A DNA stretch of 64,000 bases, from positions 34,506 through 98,505 of the forward strand of contig NZ_VDFW01000025.1 of the NCBI RefSeq assembly GCF_006152065.1, given 5' to 3'. Source of the stretch: Amycolatopsis alkalitolerans. GTDB lineage: Bacteria; Actinomycetota; Actinomycetes; Mycobacteriales; Pseudonocardiaceae. Below are positions 11,906-19,973 of the stretch, in pieces. The notes beneath the pieces were generated by a model. That model saw nothing but the letters and a program-made list of their open reading frames with translations, was not told the origin of the DNA and did no database searches. The position numbers were made by a program, and so were the translations under genes. How positions within the stretch are numbered: the first letter of the stretch is position 1; each line of letters starts with the position of its first letter.

Positions 11906-12366
11906 ACCTCGCCCGCGAACTGGTCACCCGGCTGACCAGGCTCGGCCAGACGGTCGCGACCGCGGAGTCGCTTACCGCCGGCCTGGTCTGCGTGACGCTC
12001 ACCGAAGTGCCCGGCGCGAGCGCCGTCGTCCGCGGCGGGCTGGTGGTTTACGCCACCGACCTCAAGGCGAGCCTCGCGGGGGTCGACCCGGAGCTGCTGG
12101 CCCGGTCCGGTGCCGTCCACCCGGAGGTCGCCGCGCAGCTCGCCGACGGCGCGCGGGAGCGCTGCGGCGCCGACTGGGGCCTCGGCCTGACCGGGGTCGC
12201 CGGACCGGATCCGCAGGACGGGGTGGTGCCCGGCACGGTGCACGCCGGGCTCGCGGGGCCCGGGGTGCGCGAGGTGAAGACGTCCTGGTTCGAAGGTGAC
12301 CGGGCCGCGGTTCGAACCGAAGCGGTACGCGCCGCGTTGGACCTGCTGAGGGAACATCTGGCCTGA
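11902..12366 (+). CDS. CinA C-terminal-domain protein (nicotinamide-nucleotide amidase)
   Basis: 154 aa, the stand-alone CinA C-terminal domain. Family landmarks: AESLTAGLV near the N-terminus, GGLVVYATDLKASL, SGAVHPEVAAQLADGAR, and LTGVAGPDPQDG. Stand-alone members hydrolyse nicotinamide mononucleotide to NaMN in pyridine nucleotide salvage. GTG at 11902 overlaps the pgsA stop as GTGA, so it is last in a tightly coupled operon. Confidence 0.9.
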   Translation: MNLARELVTRLTRLGQTVATAESLTAGLVCVTLTEVPGASAVVRGGLVVYATDLKASLAGVDPELLARSGAVHPEVAAQLADGARERCGADWGLGLTGVAGPDPQDGVVPGTVHAGLAGPGVREVKTSWFEGDRAAVRTEAVRAALDLLREHLA

Positions 12367-12374
12367 GCCAGGCG

Positions 12375-12390
12375 TTCGCCGTTGGCGTAA
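12375..12390 (+). promoter_or_regulatory. Putative ClgR operator upstream of clgR
   Basis: TTCGCCGTTGGCGTAA has CGC-N5-GCG symmetry flanked by A/T, close to the ClgR site described in Corynebacterium. It lies 71 bp before the clgR ATG. ClgR is autoregulated in several actinobacteria, which makes the location sensible; one centre base differs from the consensus as I recall it. Confidence 0.4.
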
Positions 12391-12461
12391 GGCCGTGTCA
12401 ACCGCTGCGGCGGAGGGCCCGGTCTGGGTAACGTGGTCGGTACCAGGAAGGGAGGCGCGTG

Positions 12462-12902
12462 ATGACCGTGCTGTTGCGTGAGGCGATCGGTGATCGGCTC
12501 CGTCATGCCCGCACCAACCAGCGTCGCACGCTGCGCGACATCTCCCGCGCCGCGAAGGTGAGCCTCGGCTACCTTTCGGAAGTGGAGCGGGGCCAGAAAG
12601 AGGCGTCCAGCGAACTGCTGGCCTCCATCTGTGACGCGCTGGAACTCCCACTCGGCGAACTGCTGTACAACGTGGCCACGGACATCTCGTCGATCGACAC
12701 GGTCGACGTCGCGACGATGGCCGAGAGCGAGCAGGCGCGCGGTGAGCAGAGCGAGCGGCACGAGGCCGCCGAAGGCCTCGAGGGCGGCCGGATCGTCGAC
12801 GGCGTGATCGGCAACGACCTCGCGGACCTGCGGGTTTCGCCGCCGCGGATGGGCCCGGCCCTGCGCACGACGATCCGCGCGCCGAAGATGGTCGCGGCAT
12901 AA
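12462..12902 (+). CDS. clgR: Transcriptional activator ClgR
   Basis: 146 aa. An XRE-type HTH occupies residues about 8-65 ([36 protein letters not shown]), the segment nearly identical across actinobacterial ClgR proteins, which activate clp protease and envelope-stress genes. The acidic tail ends in MVAA; small C-terminal residues of this kind mark ClgR for Clp degradation in relatives. The ATG at 12462 lies 6 nt after GGAGG; the GTG just before it is too close. In mycobacteria clgR is cotranscribed with pspA; here a strong hairpin lies between. Confidence 0.92.
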   Translation: MTVLLREAIGDRLRHARTNQRRTLRDISRAAKVSLGYLSEVERGQKEASSELLASICDALELPLGELLYNVATDISSIDTVDVATMAESEQARGEQSERHEAAEGLEGGRIVDGVIGNDLADLRVSPPRMGPALRTTIRAPKMVAA

Positions 12903-12919
12903 CCGGCGATTCTTCCCAC

Positions 12920-12962
12920 GAGGCCGTCTTCCGGACATCCCACGTCCGGGAGGCGGCCTCGC
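12920..12962 (+). terminator. Hairpin terminator after clgR
   Basis: Two nested perfect stems, CGAGGCCG/CGGCCTCG outside and CCGGAC/GTCCGG inside, begin 17 bp after the clgR stop. There is no U-run, as is common in high-GC actinobacteria. Confidence 0.65.
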
Positions 12963-13044
12963 GGCCATTCCGGGGTACCGGCTCGGGGTAGTCCCTGAAT
13001 TCCCCCGGGGTCGCCTGGAACCGCGGGCGCTGACCTGACACGAT

Positions 13045-13070
13045 GGAACCCACGCCGGGGCCGGGGCGTT
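13045..13070 (+). promoter_or_regulatory. Candidate ECF (SigE-like) promoter for pspA
   Basis: GGAAC at 13045-13049, a 17-nt spacer and CGTT at 13067-13070 match the ECF sigma-E pattern used for envelope stress in mycobacteria. It would start transcription about 70 nt before pspA. Confidence 0.45.
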
Positions 13071-13146
13071 GCTCGAGTCAGGGGAGTGCAGCGCCCCATC
13101 GGCCGGACAACTTGGACAGTGGGACGTAAGAAGGCAGGCGGAGCAG

Positions 13147-13992
13147 ATGGCCAACCCGTTCGTTAAGGCCTGGAAGTACCTCATGGCGGCGTTCTCGTCG
13201 AAGATCGACGAGCACGCCGATCCGAAGGTGCAGATCCAGCAGGCCATCGAGGACGCGCAGCGCAACCACCAGGCGCTGTCCCAGCAGGCCGCGGCGGTGA
13301 TCGGCAATCAGCGGCAGCTGGAGATGAAGCTCAACCGCCAGCTGGGCGAGGTCGAGAAGCTGCAGAGTTCGGCGCGGCAGGCGCTCGTGCTGGCCGACGA
13401 GGCGCGGGGGAAGGGCGACGAGCAGAAGGCGACGCAGTACGAGAACGCCGCCGAGGCGTTCGCGACGCAGCTGGTCACCGCCGAGCAGGGCATCGAGGAC
13501 CTCAAGACGCTGCACGATCAGTCGCTGCAGGCGGCCGCGCAGGCCAAGCAGGCCGTCGAGCGCAACGCGACGATGCTGCAGCAGAAGCTGGCCGAGCGCA
13601 CGAAGCTGCTCTCGCAGCTGGAGCAGGCCAAGATGCAGGAGAAGGTGTCGGCCTCGCTCAACCAGATGTCGGAGCTGGCCGCGCCGGGCAACACCCCGTC
13701 GCTCGACGAGGTCCGCGAGAAGATCGAGAAGCGCTACACCACCGCGCTCGGCGCGGCGGAGCTGGCGCAGAACTCGGTCCAGGGCCGCATGCTCGAGGTG
13801 CAGACGGCCACCACCGAGCTCGCCGGGCATTCGCGGCTGGAGCAGATTCGCGCGTCGATGAAGGGCGAGCCGGTCGCCCAGGTCACCGACGGTGCCGAAG
13901 GCTCAGCGGGCAAGGCTGCTTCCCCGACGGCCGACATCCAGCGTGAGATCCAGGCGCGGGTGCAGGCCGAGCAGCAGAAGAACCAGGCCTGA
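13147..13992 (+). CDS. pspA: PspA/IM30 membrane-stress protein (35-kDa antigen homologue)
   Basis: 281 aa, almost wholly coiled coil. The start [20 protein letters not shown] is the amphipathic helix that binds membranes; long Gln/Ala/Glu heptads follow to residue about 230, then a disordered tail. PspA forms ESCRT-III-like oligomers that protect damaged membrane and in mycobacteria binds ClgR. The ATG at 13147 has GGCGGAG 5 nt upstream; longer in-frame codons lie in the promoter. It is followed by pspM after 11 bp. Confidence 0.94.
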   Translation: MANPFVKAWKYLMAAFSSKIDEHADPKVQIQQAIEDAQRNHQALSQQAAAVIGNQRQLEMKLNRQLGEVEKLQSSARQALVLADEARGKGDEQKATQYENAAEAFATQLVTAEQGIEDLKTLHDQSLQAAAQAKQAVERNATMLQQKLAERTKLLSQLEQAKMQEKVSASLNQMSELAAPGNTPSLDEVREKIEKRYTTALGAAELAQNSVQGRMLEVQTATTELAGHSRLEQIRASMKGEPVAQVTDGAEGSAGKAASPTADIQREIQARVQAEQQKNQA

Positions 13993-14003
13993 CCGGGGTC
14001 CTC

Positions 14004-14900
14004 ATGGGGACGGGCAGACGGGATTTCGGGGAACTCGGCGCGAAGCTGGAAAAGCATCTGGAACGCCTGCCCGACTACGCGCAGCGCGCCCAGGAGAAGC
14101 TGCAGCAGTACTTCCCGCCCGAGGGCGCGCCGCGGCAGCGGGCGAATCCGCTGCGCCGCCCGGTGCCGCCACGGCCGTCGATCAGCGACGTGCCCGTGTT
14201 CGCCGAGGCGCGCTCGCGGTGGGAGCAGTGGAACGCCCCGGCGGCGAAGCTCGAGCGCCGCAAGCGGCGTGCTTCACGGGCGCTGACCCTGTGGATCATC
14301 CTGACCCTGCTGTGCGGGCTGTTCGCGTTCGCCACCGGGTTCGGGCTGATCGGGGCCGGCGGTCTGAGCGAGGCGTTCGGCGGGATCGCCGGCGCGATCG
14401 TCTTCGGCACGCTGGGGGTCCGGTCGGGGTTGCGGCTGCGGCAGCTGAGCCGGACCGAGCTCCCGGTCAGCACCACGCCGCCGCCGCTGCCGAGCCCGAA
14501 CTCGGCCGCCCGCGAGCCGATGGAGCGCCTCGCCGAAGGTGAGGCTTCGCTGGCCGAGCTCCTGCGGCAGCTGGCGGAGACCGTGGTGCCGGACATTTCG
14601 GTCGAGGACGCGCGGAAGACGGCCGCGGAGGCCGCGTCCGCGCTGCGCGGCCTCGCGGGCCGTATCCAGGCGATCGAACGGGCTCGCCGGTCGGCGCCCG
14701 CCGGCGAGCGCAAGGCTCTCGACGCGGCGATCCGCACGTTGCGCGAGCAGCTAGACGACGGCCTCGACGGCTACGGCGCGCTGATCGCGGCGGCCGGGCA
14801 CGCCGTCGCGGCCGGGGGCAGCGGCCTGCAGCAGGACGCGCTCACCGACGCGACCGACCGGCTCGCCGGGCTTGCGATCGCGCTGCGCGAGCTGTCCTGA
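14004..14900 (+). CDS. PspM-like phage-shock membrane protein
   Basis: 298 aa. An N-terminal cytoplasmic stretch with Pro/Arg-rich linker precedes two adjacent transmembrane helices (about residues 93-135), then a helical cytoplasmic C-terminal domain. Arrangement and position match mycobacterial Rv2743c (PspM), which recruits PspA to the membrane. No third gene like Rv2742c follows. Confidence 0.8.
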   Translation: MGTGRRDFGELGAKLEKHLERLPDYAQRAQEKLQQYFPPEGAPRQRANPLRRPVPPRPSISDVPVFAEARSRWEQWNAPAAKLERRKRRASRALTLWIILTLLCGLFAFATGFGLIGAGGLSEAFGGIAGAIVFGTLGVRSGLRLRQLSRTELPVSTTPPPLPSPNSAAREPMERLAEGEASLAELLRQLAETVVPDISVEDARKTAAEAASALRGLAGRIQAIERARRSAPAGERKALDAAIRTLREQLDDGLDGYGALIAAAGHAVAAGGSGLQQDALTDATDRLAGLAIALRELS

Positions 14901-14962
14901 CCGGACGACGGCCGATACCTGTGCGTAACGCGAGACGCCTGTCGCTTGGAATATGCGGTACA

Positions 14963-14976
14963 TACCGTCAAACGGA
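14963..14976 (+). promoter_or_regulatory. Leaderless -10 box for the AtzF-like gene
   Basis: TACCGT at 14963-14968, 7 nt, then ATG at 14976. This selects that ATG over the in-frame ATG at 14946. Confidence 0.55.
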
Positions 14977-16223
14977 TGGAGACACTGCCCCTGCCCCCGG
15001 AACCGGCGCCGCTACCCCCGGCACCGGTCAGTGCTCGCCGTCAGGTCCTCGCCGCATACGACCGTATCGCCGAGGCCGGCCGTTCCGAACTGTGGAACAC
15101 CCTCCGTCCCTGTGAAGACGTGCTCGTCGAGGCCAAAGCCGTCGACGAACGGGTGCGTGCGGGTGAATCGCTGCCGCTCGCGGGCCTGCTCGCCGTCGTC
15201 ACCGGCGCCCTCGACCCGACTGCGGCCGCCGCCCGTCGCCTGATCGAAGCCGGTGCGGTGACCCTCGGCGAGGCCGCCCAACTGGCCGTCGCGCTCGACC
15301 TGGCCGACATCGCGATCGGCACAGGTGCCGTGGCGGGGATCGGTGTGGCCGGGCTCAGCCCGACCCCGGGGCTCGTCCCGGGTACCGGTGTGCTCGCACC
15401 GGGCCGGATCAGTGTGTTCGCCCGGACCATCGCGGATGGTCAGCGTGCCCTGGCGGCGGTGACGGCGACCGATCCGGGCGATCCGGGCAGCCGTGCGTGG
15501 CCGTCGTCGGTGCGGCTGTCGGCAGGGGAGCGGCCCCGGGTCGCGATTCCGGGCGAGACCGGGGCCCCGGCCTTCCGCACGGCGGTCGACGACCTGCTCG
15601 CCACGGGCGCGACCGTCGAAACCGTGGGGCGCACGGCGGGCATCCCGGCAGGCTACGACGCTCTCCTGCTCCCCGGCGCCCGGCACGGCGATTTCGCCGG
15701 GCTGCCCGCGGCGACCGTCCGAGGGGTCACCGTCGTGGCGCGGCCGTTCGAGGACCAGGTCGCGCTCGACCTGGCCGCGTACCTCAACGCGGAGCAACTC
15801 CGGAACCCCTACCCGGGTACGGGCGTCGACCTCGTCGTGTTCGGTGCGCACCTGCGCGGCCAGCCGCTCAACCCGCGGCTGGTCGAACTCGGCGCGCGAT
15901 TCCGTGAGCAGGTACGCACGGCCGGGCGCTACCGGATGGTCGCGTTGCCCACGAGCCCGCCGGAACCCGGCATCCTGCCGGCCGCCGAAGGCGCTCCCCT
16001 CACCGGCGAACGGTGGACGATCTCACCAGCCGGGTTCGACGGGTTCCGGGTCGGCGTGCCCGGGCCGATGACCCTGGGCGAGATCGAACTGGAGGACGGC
16101 ACGACCGCGGCCGGCTTCCCGTGCGCCCCGCCGGGCGCGGCGGGCGCCCGCGACATCACCGAGTTCGGCGACTGGCGTGCCTACCTGCGCCACCTCACCG
16201 CCACCCGGCCAATGTCCGGTTGA
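14976..16223 (+). CDS. Allophanate-hydrolase-like protein with degenerate amidase domain
   Basis: 415 aa. Residues about 1-170 align by eye with the amidase part of allophanate hydrolase ([10 protein letters not shown], then [14 protein letters not shown] and [11 protein letters not shown]). However, the Ser-rich nucleophile loop is missing and the catalytic Lys position reads VVTG. The C-terminal third keeps the AtzF C-terminal fold: [44 protein letters not shown], and [14 protein letters not shown]. It is therefore probably not an amidase; the surviving domain may act alone or bind a urea-related ligand. No urea carboxylase gene is nearby. It overlaps pyrD convergently by 29 bp. Confidence 0.75.
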   Translation: METLPLPPEPAPLPPAPVSARRQVLAAYDRIAEAGRSELWNTLRPCEDVLVEAKAVDERVRAGESLPLAGLLAVVTGALDPTAAAARRLIEAGAVTLGEAAQLAVALDLADIAIGTGAVAGIGVAGLSPTPGLVPGTGVLAPGRISVFARTIADGQRALAAVTATDPGDPGSRAWPSSVRLSAGERPRVAIPGETGAPAFRTAVDDLLATGATVETVGRTAGIPAGYDALLLPGARHGDFAGLPAATVRGVTVVARPFEDQVALDLAAYLNAEQLRNPYPGTGVDLVVFGAHLRGQPLNPRLVELGARFREQVRTAGRYRMVALPTSPPEPGILPAAEGAPLTGERWTISPAGFDGFRVGVPGPMTLGEIELEDGTTAAGFPCAPPGAAGARDITEFGDWRAYLRHLTATRPMSG

Positions 16224-17235
16224 TCTCCCGGACCAGCCCGGGCCCCTTCAACGCGAAACCGGTGTAGACCTGGACGAGGCTCGCGCCCGCGTCGAGCAGG
16301 GCGCGGGCGTCGGGTCCACTGAGGACACCGCCGACACCGATGATCGGCAGCTTCCCCCCGGTGTGCTCGTGGACGAACCGGACGACCTCACGGGCCCGGC
16401 CGGTCAGCGGGCGGCCGGACAGTCCGCCGGTCTCCTTGCCGATCTCCGCCTCCGGACCGGTCAAACCGGCGCGGGACAGGGTGGTGTTGGTGGCGATGAT
16501 CCCCGCCACGCCATGGGCTTCGCACACTTCGAGGAGTTCGGCGAGTGCGCTGTCGGTCAGGTCGGGCGCCACCTTGACCAGCAGCGGGGCCGGCGTCGCG
16601 GCCAGCCCGGCCGAGGTGCGCTGAAGCTCGCCCAGCAGTTCCGAAAGCGCGCTCCTGTCCTGCAGTTCACGCAGGCCGGGCGTGTTGGGGGAACTGACGT
16701 TGACGGCGAAGTAGTCCGCATACGGGTACAGCGCGCGCAGCGAGTACCGGTAGTCCTCGACGGCGTCGGCGAGCGGGACCACTTTGGACTTCCCGATGCT
16801 GATTCCCAGCGGTACGGCGGGTTTCCCGCGGGCGGCGAGCCGCGCGGCGAGCGCGTCGGCGCCGGCGTTGTTGAACCCCATCCGGTTGATGATCGCGTCG
16901 TTCGCGGCGAGGGTGAACAGGCGTGGCTTGGCGTTGCCCGGCTGCGCGAGCCGGGTGACCGTGCCGACCTCGACGAAGCCGAAGCCCAGCGCCGGCCACG
17001 CGTGCAGCGCGCGCCCGTCCTTGTCCATACCGGCGGCCAGCCCGACCCGGTTGGGGAAGCGGATCCCGAAGACCGTGGCGGGGTCGTCGACCGCGTAGAC
17101 CCCGCGCAGCAGCGGGAGATGGGCGGGCAGCAGGCTCAGGGCCCGCACCGTCCGCTCGTGCACGGTCTCGGGGTCGTTCGCGCAGACCCGGTAGAGCGCG
17201 GGGCGCAGCAGCTTCTCGAACAGCACGCCCCTCAT
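16195..17235 (-). CDS. pyrD: Dihydroorotate dehydrogenase (quinone), class 2
   Basis: 346 aa. It oxidises dihydroorotate to orotate in pyrimidine synthesis and passes electrons to menaquinone. The N-terminal helices that form the membrane tunnel ([13 protein letters not shown]) identify class 2. FMN and substrate motifs: [27 protein letters not shown], the catalytic Ser loop [25 protein letters not shown] and [10 protein letters not shown]. It starts 6 bp after the GNAT gene on the same strand, which implies cotranscription. Confidence 0.97.
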   Translation of the reverse strand: MRGVLFEKLLRPALYRVCANDPETVHERTVRALSLLPAHLPLLRGVYAVDDPATVFGIRFPNRVGLAAGMDKDGRALHAWPALGFGFVEVGTVTRLAQPGNAKPRLFTLAANDAIINRMGFNNAGADALAARLAARGKPAVPLGISIGKSKVVPLADAVEDYRYSLRALYPYADYFAVNVSSPNTPGLRELQDRSALSELLGELQRTSAGLAATPAPLLVKVAPDLTDSALAELLEVCEAHGVAGIIATNTTLSRAGLTGPEAEIGKETGGLSGRPLTGRAREVVRFVHEHTGGKLPIIGVGGVLSGPDARALLDAGASLVQVYTGFALKGPGLVREINRTLAGWR

Positions 17236-17241
17236 CTTCGC

Positions 17242-17799
17242 TCAGCGCCTTCGCCACTCCGTGGCCAGCATCGAGTAGACGAGTTCGCGGTCCCATTTCG
17301 GCTTGAGATGCTCGCGCTCGCGCAGGCCGGGGTCGTGCCGCATGCCCAGGCCCTCCATGAGTGAGGCGGACGCGATGTCGCGCGCGTCGCAGGCGCCGAA
17401 GATCTGGTGCAGCCGCAGCCCCTCGAACCCCAGCCGCAGGATCTCGGCGCAGGCCTCGGCGCCGTAGCCCTTCCCCTGATGCCGGGGGTGCAGGACGATG
17501 ATCACGTCGCCGTTGTCGTGCTCGCCGCGCAGCCAGCCGAGCGACACGTCGCCGATGACCTCACCGGTCTCGACGAGCACGATCGCCAGCGAAAGGGTCT
17601 GGCCCGGCTCGGCGAGGGTGCTGTGCCTCGTCTTCCGGGCGAGCAGTTCGCGCGTGTCAATCCGGCCCTGCGGCTCCCACGTCAGGTGGCGGACCACCTC
17701 GGGATGCGAGTACATCGCGTGGAAGGCGGTGAGATCCGTGCTGGCCAGCGGGCGCAGGTTCAGCCGTGGCGTCTGGACGGGGTAGGTGGGCTGCAGCAC
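17242..17799 (-). CDS. GNAT-family N-acetyltransferase (RimJ/RimL type)
   Basis: 185 aa. RimJ/RimL-like start LQTPRL-type segment (VQTPRLNLRPL), GEVIGDVSLG, the acetyl-CoA loop HPRHQGKGYGAEA and LHQIFGACDARDIASASLMEGLGM. The acceptor could be a protein N-terminus or a small molecule. GTG at 17799 is chosen because TACGCT lies 7 nt upstream; an ATG at 17832 would add 11 unrelated residues. It lies downstream of the folded candidate RNA region. Confidence 0.85.
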   Translation of the reverse strand: MLQPTYPVQTPRLNLRPLASTDLTAFHAMYSHPEVVRHLTWEPQGRIDTRELLARKTRHSTLAEPGQTLSLAIVLVETGEVIGDVSLGWLRGEHDNGDVIIVLHPRHQGKGYGAEACAEILRLGFEGLRLHQIFGACDARDIASASLMEGLGMRHDPGLREREHLKPKWDRELVYSMLATEWRRR

Positions 17800-17812
17800 A
17801 CGGGGCAGCGTA
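17800..17812 (-). promoter_or_regulatory. Leaderless -10 box for the GNAT-pyrD unit
   Basis: On the minus strand TACGCT (17812-17807), 7 nt, then GTG at 17799. Confidence 0.5.
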
Positions 17813-17869
17813 GTCCCGCTGAGGCGCCTCACCTGGGTGTTTACCGGGGAACGTATCGAATAGTTAAGA

Positions 17870-18127
17870 ACCGGCAGGTCGCGGGGTCCGAATCACCCGA
17901 TCGACCGCCGGTGGTTCCGGCACGGGCGGACAGGAAACCCCCGGCGCGTGCTCCGGCAGCGTCGTCAGCCGCTGCCGGCCCGAGCCGGACCATGCTCGGG
18001 ACGCCGGGGGTCCGGTGACTGCCTGGTATTCGCTGGCAGGCGTCCACTGTCCTGTCGCGGCCCGGACGCCGGCGGCGTCGACGGGGCGCGGCACATCGTG
18101 ACGGTTTGCCGCCGTCACGCGCTTTTT
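17870..18127 (+). ncRNA. Candidate structured non-coding RNA in the pyrD/GNAT-nei gap
   Basis: The gap 17833-18254 is packed with perfect inverted repeats. A 5' hairpin spans 17870-17912 (ACCGGC/GCCGGT with an A bulge, GGTCG/CGACC, GGGT/ACCC). Then a stem GACAGGA/TCCTGTC (17929-17935 with 18050-18056) encloses a 10-bp perfect stem (17937-17946 with 18002-18011). That stem holds two abutting hairpins (17953-17978 and 17979-18000), and a further hairpin lies at 18017-18044. GACGCC/GGCGTC (18065-18079) and a terminator hairpin follow. The T-run favours the plus strand, and TAGTTA at 17861-17866 is a possible -10. It matches no family I can name. A minus-strand leader of the GNAT gene is the alternative. 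Confidence 0.45.
18097..18127 (+). terminator. Intrinsic terminator of the candidate RNA
   Basis: CGTGACGG/CCGTCACG, an 8-bp perfect stem with a 7-nt loop (18097-18119), is followed by GCGC and five T at 18123-18127 on the plus strand. A plus-strand terminator here is otherwise unexplained, because both flanking genes are on the minus strand. Confidence 0.6.
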
Positions 18128-18136
18128 GTGCAGCTT

Positions 18137-18152
18137 TGTCCGCTAGCGGACA
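18137..18152. promoter_or_regulatory. Perfect 16-bp palindrome
   Basis: TGTCCGCTAGCGGACA is identical to its reverse complement. It sits 10 bp past the terminator and could be a dimeric operator. The stop codon of a 12-codon minus-strand frame lies inside it. Confidence 0.45.
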
Positions 18153-18181
18153 GCCACCTCACGAGTCCTGTAGATATTCAA
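18143..18181 (-). CDS. Possible 12-aa leader peptide
   Basis: A TTG-started frame encoding a peptide like MNIYRTREVAVR follows a GGAGG (minus strand, 18199-18195) with a long 13-nt spacing. Upstream, TTGCGG-N16-CATAAC (about 18245-18218, minus strand) resembles a promoter. It may be a leader peptide for a transcript toward the GNAT gene, or chance. Confidence 0.2.
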   Translation of the reverse strand: MNIYRTREVAVR

Positions 18182-18254
18182 CCTAGGACCACCTCCTCTC
18201 TCGTGTACCGCCAAAGTTATGCCCGCCCCGGCCACCGCCGCAACATCATTATTT

Positions 18255-19058
18255 TCACTTCGACGGCGCGGGCCCGCGCTGGCAGCGCGGGCAGTACCAG
18301 GTGGGCCGCCGCTGCACATCGGTGCCCTGCGTGCGCACCTCGACTCGGCCGCCGCAGCGGTGACAGCCGGTGCGGGTGCGGCCGTAGACCCACGTGCGGC
18401 GGCCGCGGGCGGGATCACCGGTGGTGACCTGTTCGTGCCGCCAGGCGTTGGCCAGCAACAGCTTCCGCGCGAGCGCCACCGCCTCGCCGGCGTCCACTTC
18501 GGACACCGGCACCCACGGCGTCACGCCGAGCAGGAAGCAGATCTCGCATTTGTAGAGATTTCCGATGCCCGCCATGACCTTCTGGTCGAGCAGGGCGAGC
18601 CCCAGCTCTCGGCCGGGTGCGGCGGCGAGGCCGGCCGTGGCGCGCGAGGTGTGCTCGTCAGTCCACTGTGGATCGAGCAGGTCCGGGCCGAGATGCCCGA
18701 CGAGCCGGGACTCCTCGGCGGTTGGCAGCAGTTCGAGATCGTGCAGCCGGAACCCGACGGCCTGGACCTCGGCGTCGGCGAGCACCACCCGCACGTGATG
18801 CTCGGGATGCCGCCAGCGCGCGCCGGACCGGTAGACCTCCCACGCGCCGTCCATCTTCAGATGGCTGTGCAGGCTCAGCTCACCGGAGAAGCGGGTGAAC
18901 AGGTGCTTGCCCACGGTCCCGACGCCGAGCACGGACTGCCCGGTCAGATCGGTGGTCGCCAGCGCGGGATGCCGGAAATCGGTGCGCGACAACGTCCTTC
19001 CCCGCAGCGCCCGGTCGAGCAGCGCGCCGGCGAGGAAGACGGTGTCGCCCTCAGGCAT
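18255..19058 (-). CDS. nei: DNA glycosylase/AP lyase Nei (endonuclease VIII family)
   Basis: 267 aa Fpg/Nei glycosylase for oxidised bases. It begins MPEGDTV, so Pro2 and Glu3 provide the catalytic N-terminus typical of Nei. The helix-two-turn-helix segment LDQKVMAGIGNLYKCEICF and a C-terminal zinc finger CHRC-X20-CPRC are present. Its ATG overlaps the ParA stop by 8 bp, so the two are coupled. Confidence 0.93.
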   Translation of the reverse strand: MPEGDTVFLAGALLDRALRGRTLSRTDFRHPALATTDLTGQSVLGVGTVGKHLFTRFSGELSLHSHLKMDGAWEVYRSGARWRHPEHHVRVVLADAEVQAVGFRLHDLELLPTAEESRLVGHLGPDLLDPQWTDEHTSRATAGLAAAPGRELGLALLDQKVMAGIGNLYKCEICFLLGVTPWVPVSEVDAGEAVALARKLLLANAWRHEQVTTGDPARGRRTWVYGRTRTGCHRCGGRVEVRTQGTDVQRRPTWYCPRCQRGPAPSK

Positions 19059-19908
19059 CGGTGCGGATCGCCTCGATCGGCCCGGTGGTCTCGGCCTCGG
19101 ACTCCTCGATGCGGTGGCGGCCCGCGCGGGTCGACCGCAGGATCTTCGCCAGCACCATGTTGAACGTCAGTGCGATCTCCTGCGCGCCGGGGGAGTGCCA
19201 TTCGTGGATCGGGCTGCACGCGCCCTGGGCCTGCTGGATGGCCAGCCGGTCGGGGATCGCGGTCGGCATGACCAGCGCCCCGAAGGACTCGCGCAGTTCG
19301 GCGATGCGGAACTGGTGTTCGTGCGAGCGCGGGCGCAGCCGGTTCACCAGCACGCCGACCGCCCGCAGGTCCTGGTTGTGCCCGGCACGGATCGCTTCGA
19401 TCGCCTCGAGCGCGCGCTGCGCCCCGGCGACGGCGTACATGGTCGGCTCGGTCACCAGGAGCGCGCTGTCCGCGGCGACCAGCGCCGATTTCGTCAGCCG
19501 CCCCAGCGAGGGCGGGCAGTCGAGGATCACCAGGTCGTGCGGCCGGCCCTGGGACGGGGAGTCGTGCAGCGCGTCGAGCGCGCGGGACAGGCTCGTGAGG
19601 CGCCGCTCGTCGGGACCGGGCTCGTTGAGCGTCTCCATCTGCTCCGAGCCCACGAGCACCTCGACCTCGTCGCTCCACGCGCTCGGCGCGATGGCCCGCG
19701 CGATCACCGGGCCGTGCGGGGTCTCGAGCACGTCGGCGAGGGTGGCGTCGGTGTAGGGCGGATCGAGCGACGCGGTGGCGTTGCCCTGCGGGTCGAGATC
19801 GGCCACCAGCGTGCGGATACCCCGGCGCATCGCTGCCGAGGCGATGCCCAGCGCGACCGTCGTCTTGCCGACGCCTCCCTTGAGGCTGAGTACGGCGACC
19901 GTGTGCAC
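19051..19908 (-). CDS. ParA/MinD-family ATPase, orphan
   Basis: 285 aa. The deviant Walker A motif LKGGVGKTT follows the start directly, with DLDPQGNAT and the Walker B segment LVILDCPPSLGRLTKSAL. Such ATPases place DNA or protein cargo, but no parB-like partner is next to it; the coupled gene is nei. Cargo unknown. The tail after residue 265 is acidic and probably disordered. Confidence 0.88.
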   Translation of the reverse strand: MHTVAVLSLKGGVGKTTVALGIASAAMRRGIRTLVADLDPQGNATASLDPPYTDATLADVLETPHGPVIARAIAPSAWSDEVEVLVGSEQMETLNEPGPDERRLTSLSRALDALHDSPSQGRPHDLVILDCPPSLGRLTKSALVAADSALLVTEPTMYAVAGAQRALEAIEAIRAGHNQDLRAVGVLVNRLRPRSHEHQFRIAELRESFGALVMPTAIPDRLAIQQAQGACSPIHEWHSPGAQEIALTFNMVLAKILRSTRAGRHRIEESEAETTGPIEAIRTDA

Positions 19909-19921
19909 GCCCCTGAGCGTA
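19909..19921 (-). promoter_or_regulatory. Leaderless -10 box for parA-nei
   Basis: On the minus strand TACGCT (19921-19916), 7 nt, then GTG at 19908. Confidence 0.5.
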
Positions 19922-19958
19922 GCCGGGTGCGCTCACCGACTGCGCCTGCTGTCTTTAC

Positions 19959-19973
19959 TAGGCTGTCCCACCA
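19959..19973 (+). promoter_or_regulatory. Leaderless -10 box for the methyltransferase
   Basis: TAGGCT at 19959-19964, 8 nt, then ATG at 19973. It is back to back with the parA promoter in a 64-bp divergent gap. Confidence 0.5.

Noticed and set aside
17864..18118. 84-codon minus-strand frame in the pyrD/GNAT-nei gap
   Set aside because: No ribosome site, no recognisable domain, and the stretch is better explained by perfect RNA stems and a terminator.
17870..18127. Known riboswitch (cobalamin or c-di-AMP)
   Set aside because: The conserved core sequences I remember for these classes are not present, and no suitable downstream gene reads on the plus strand.
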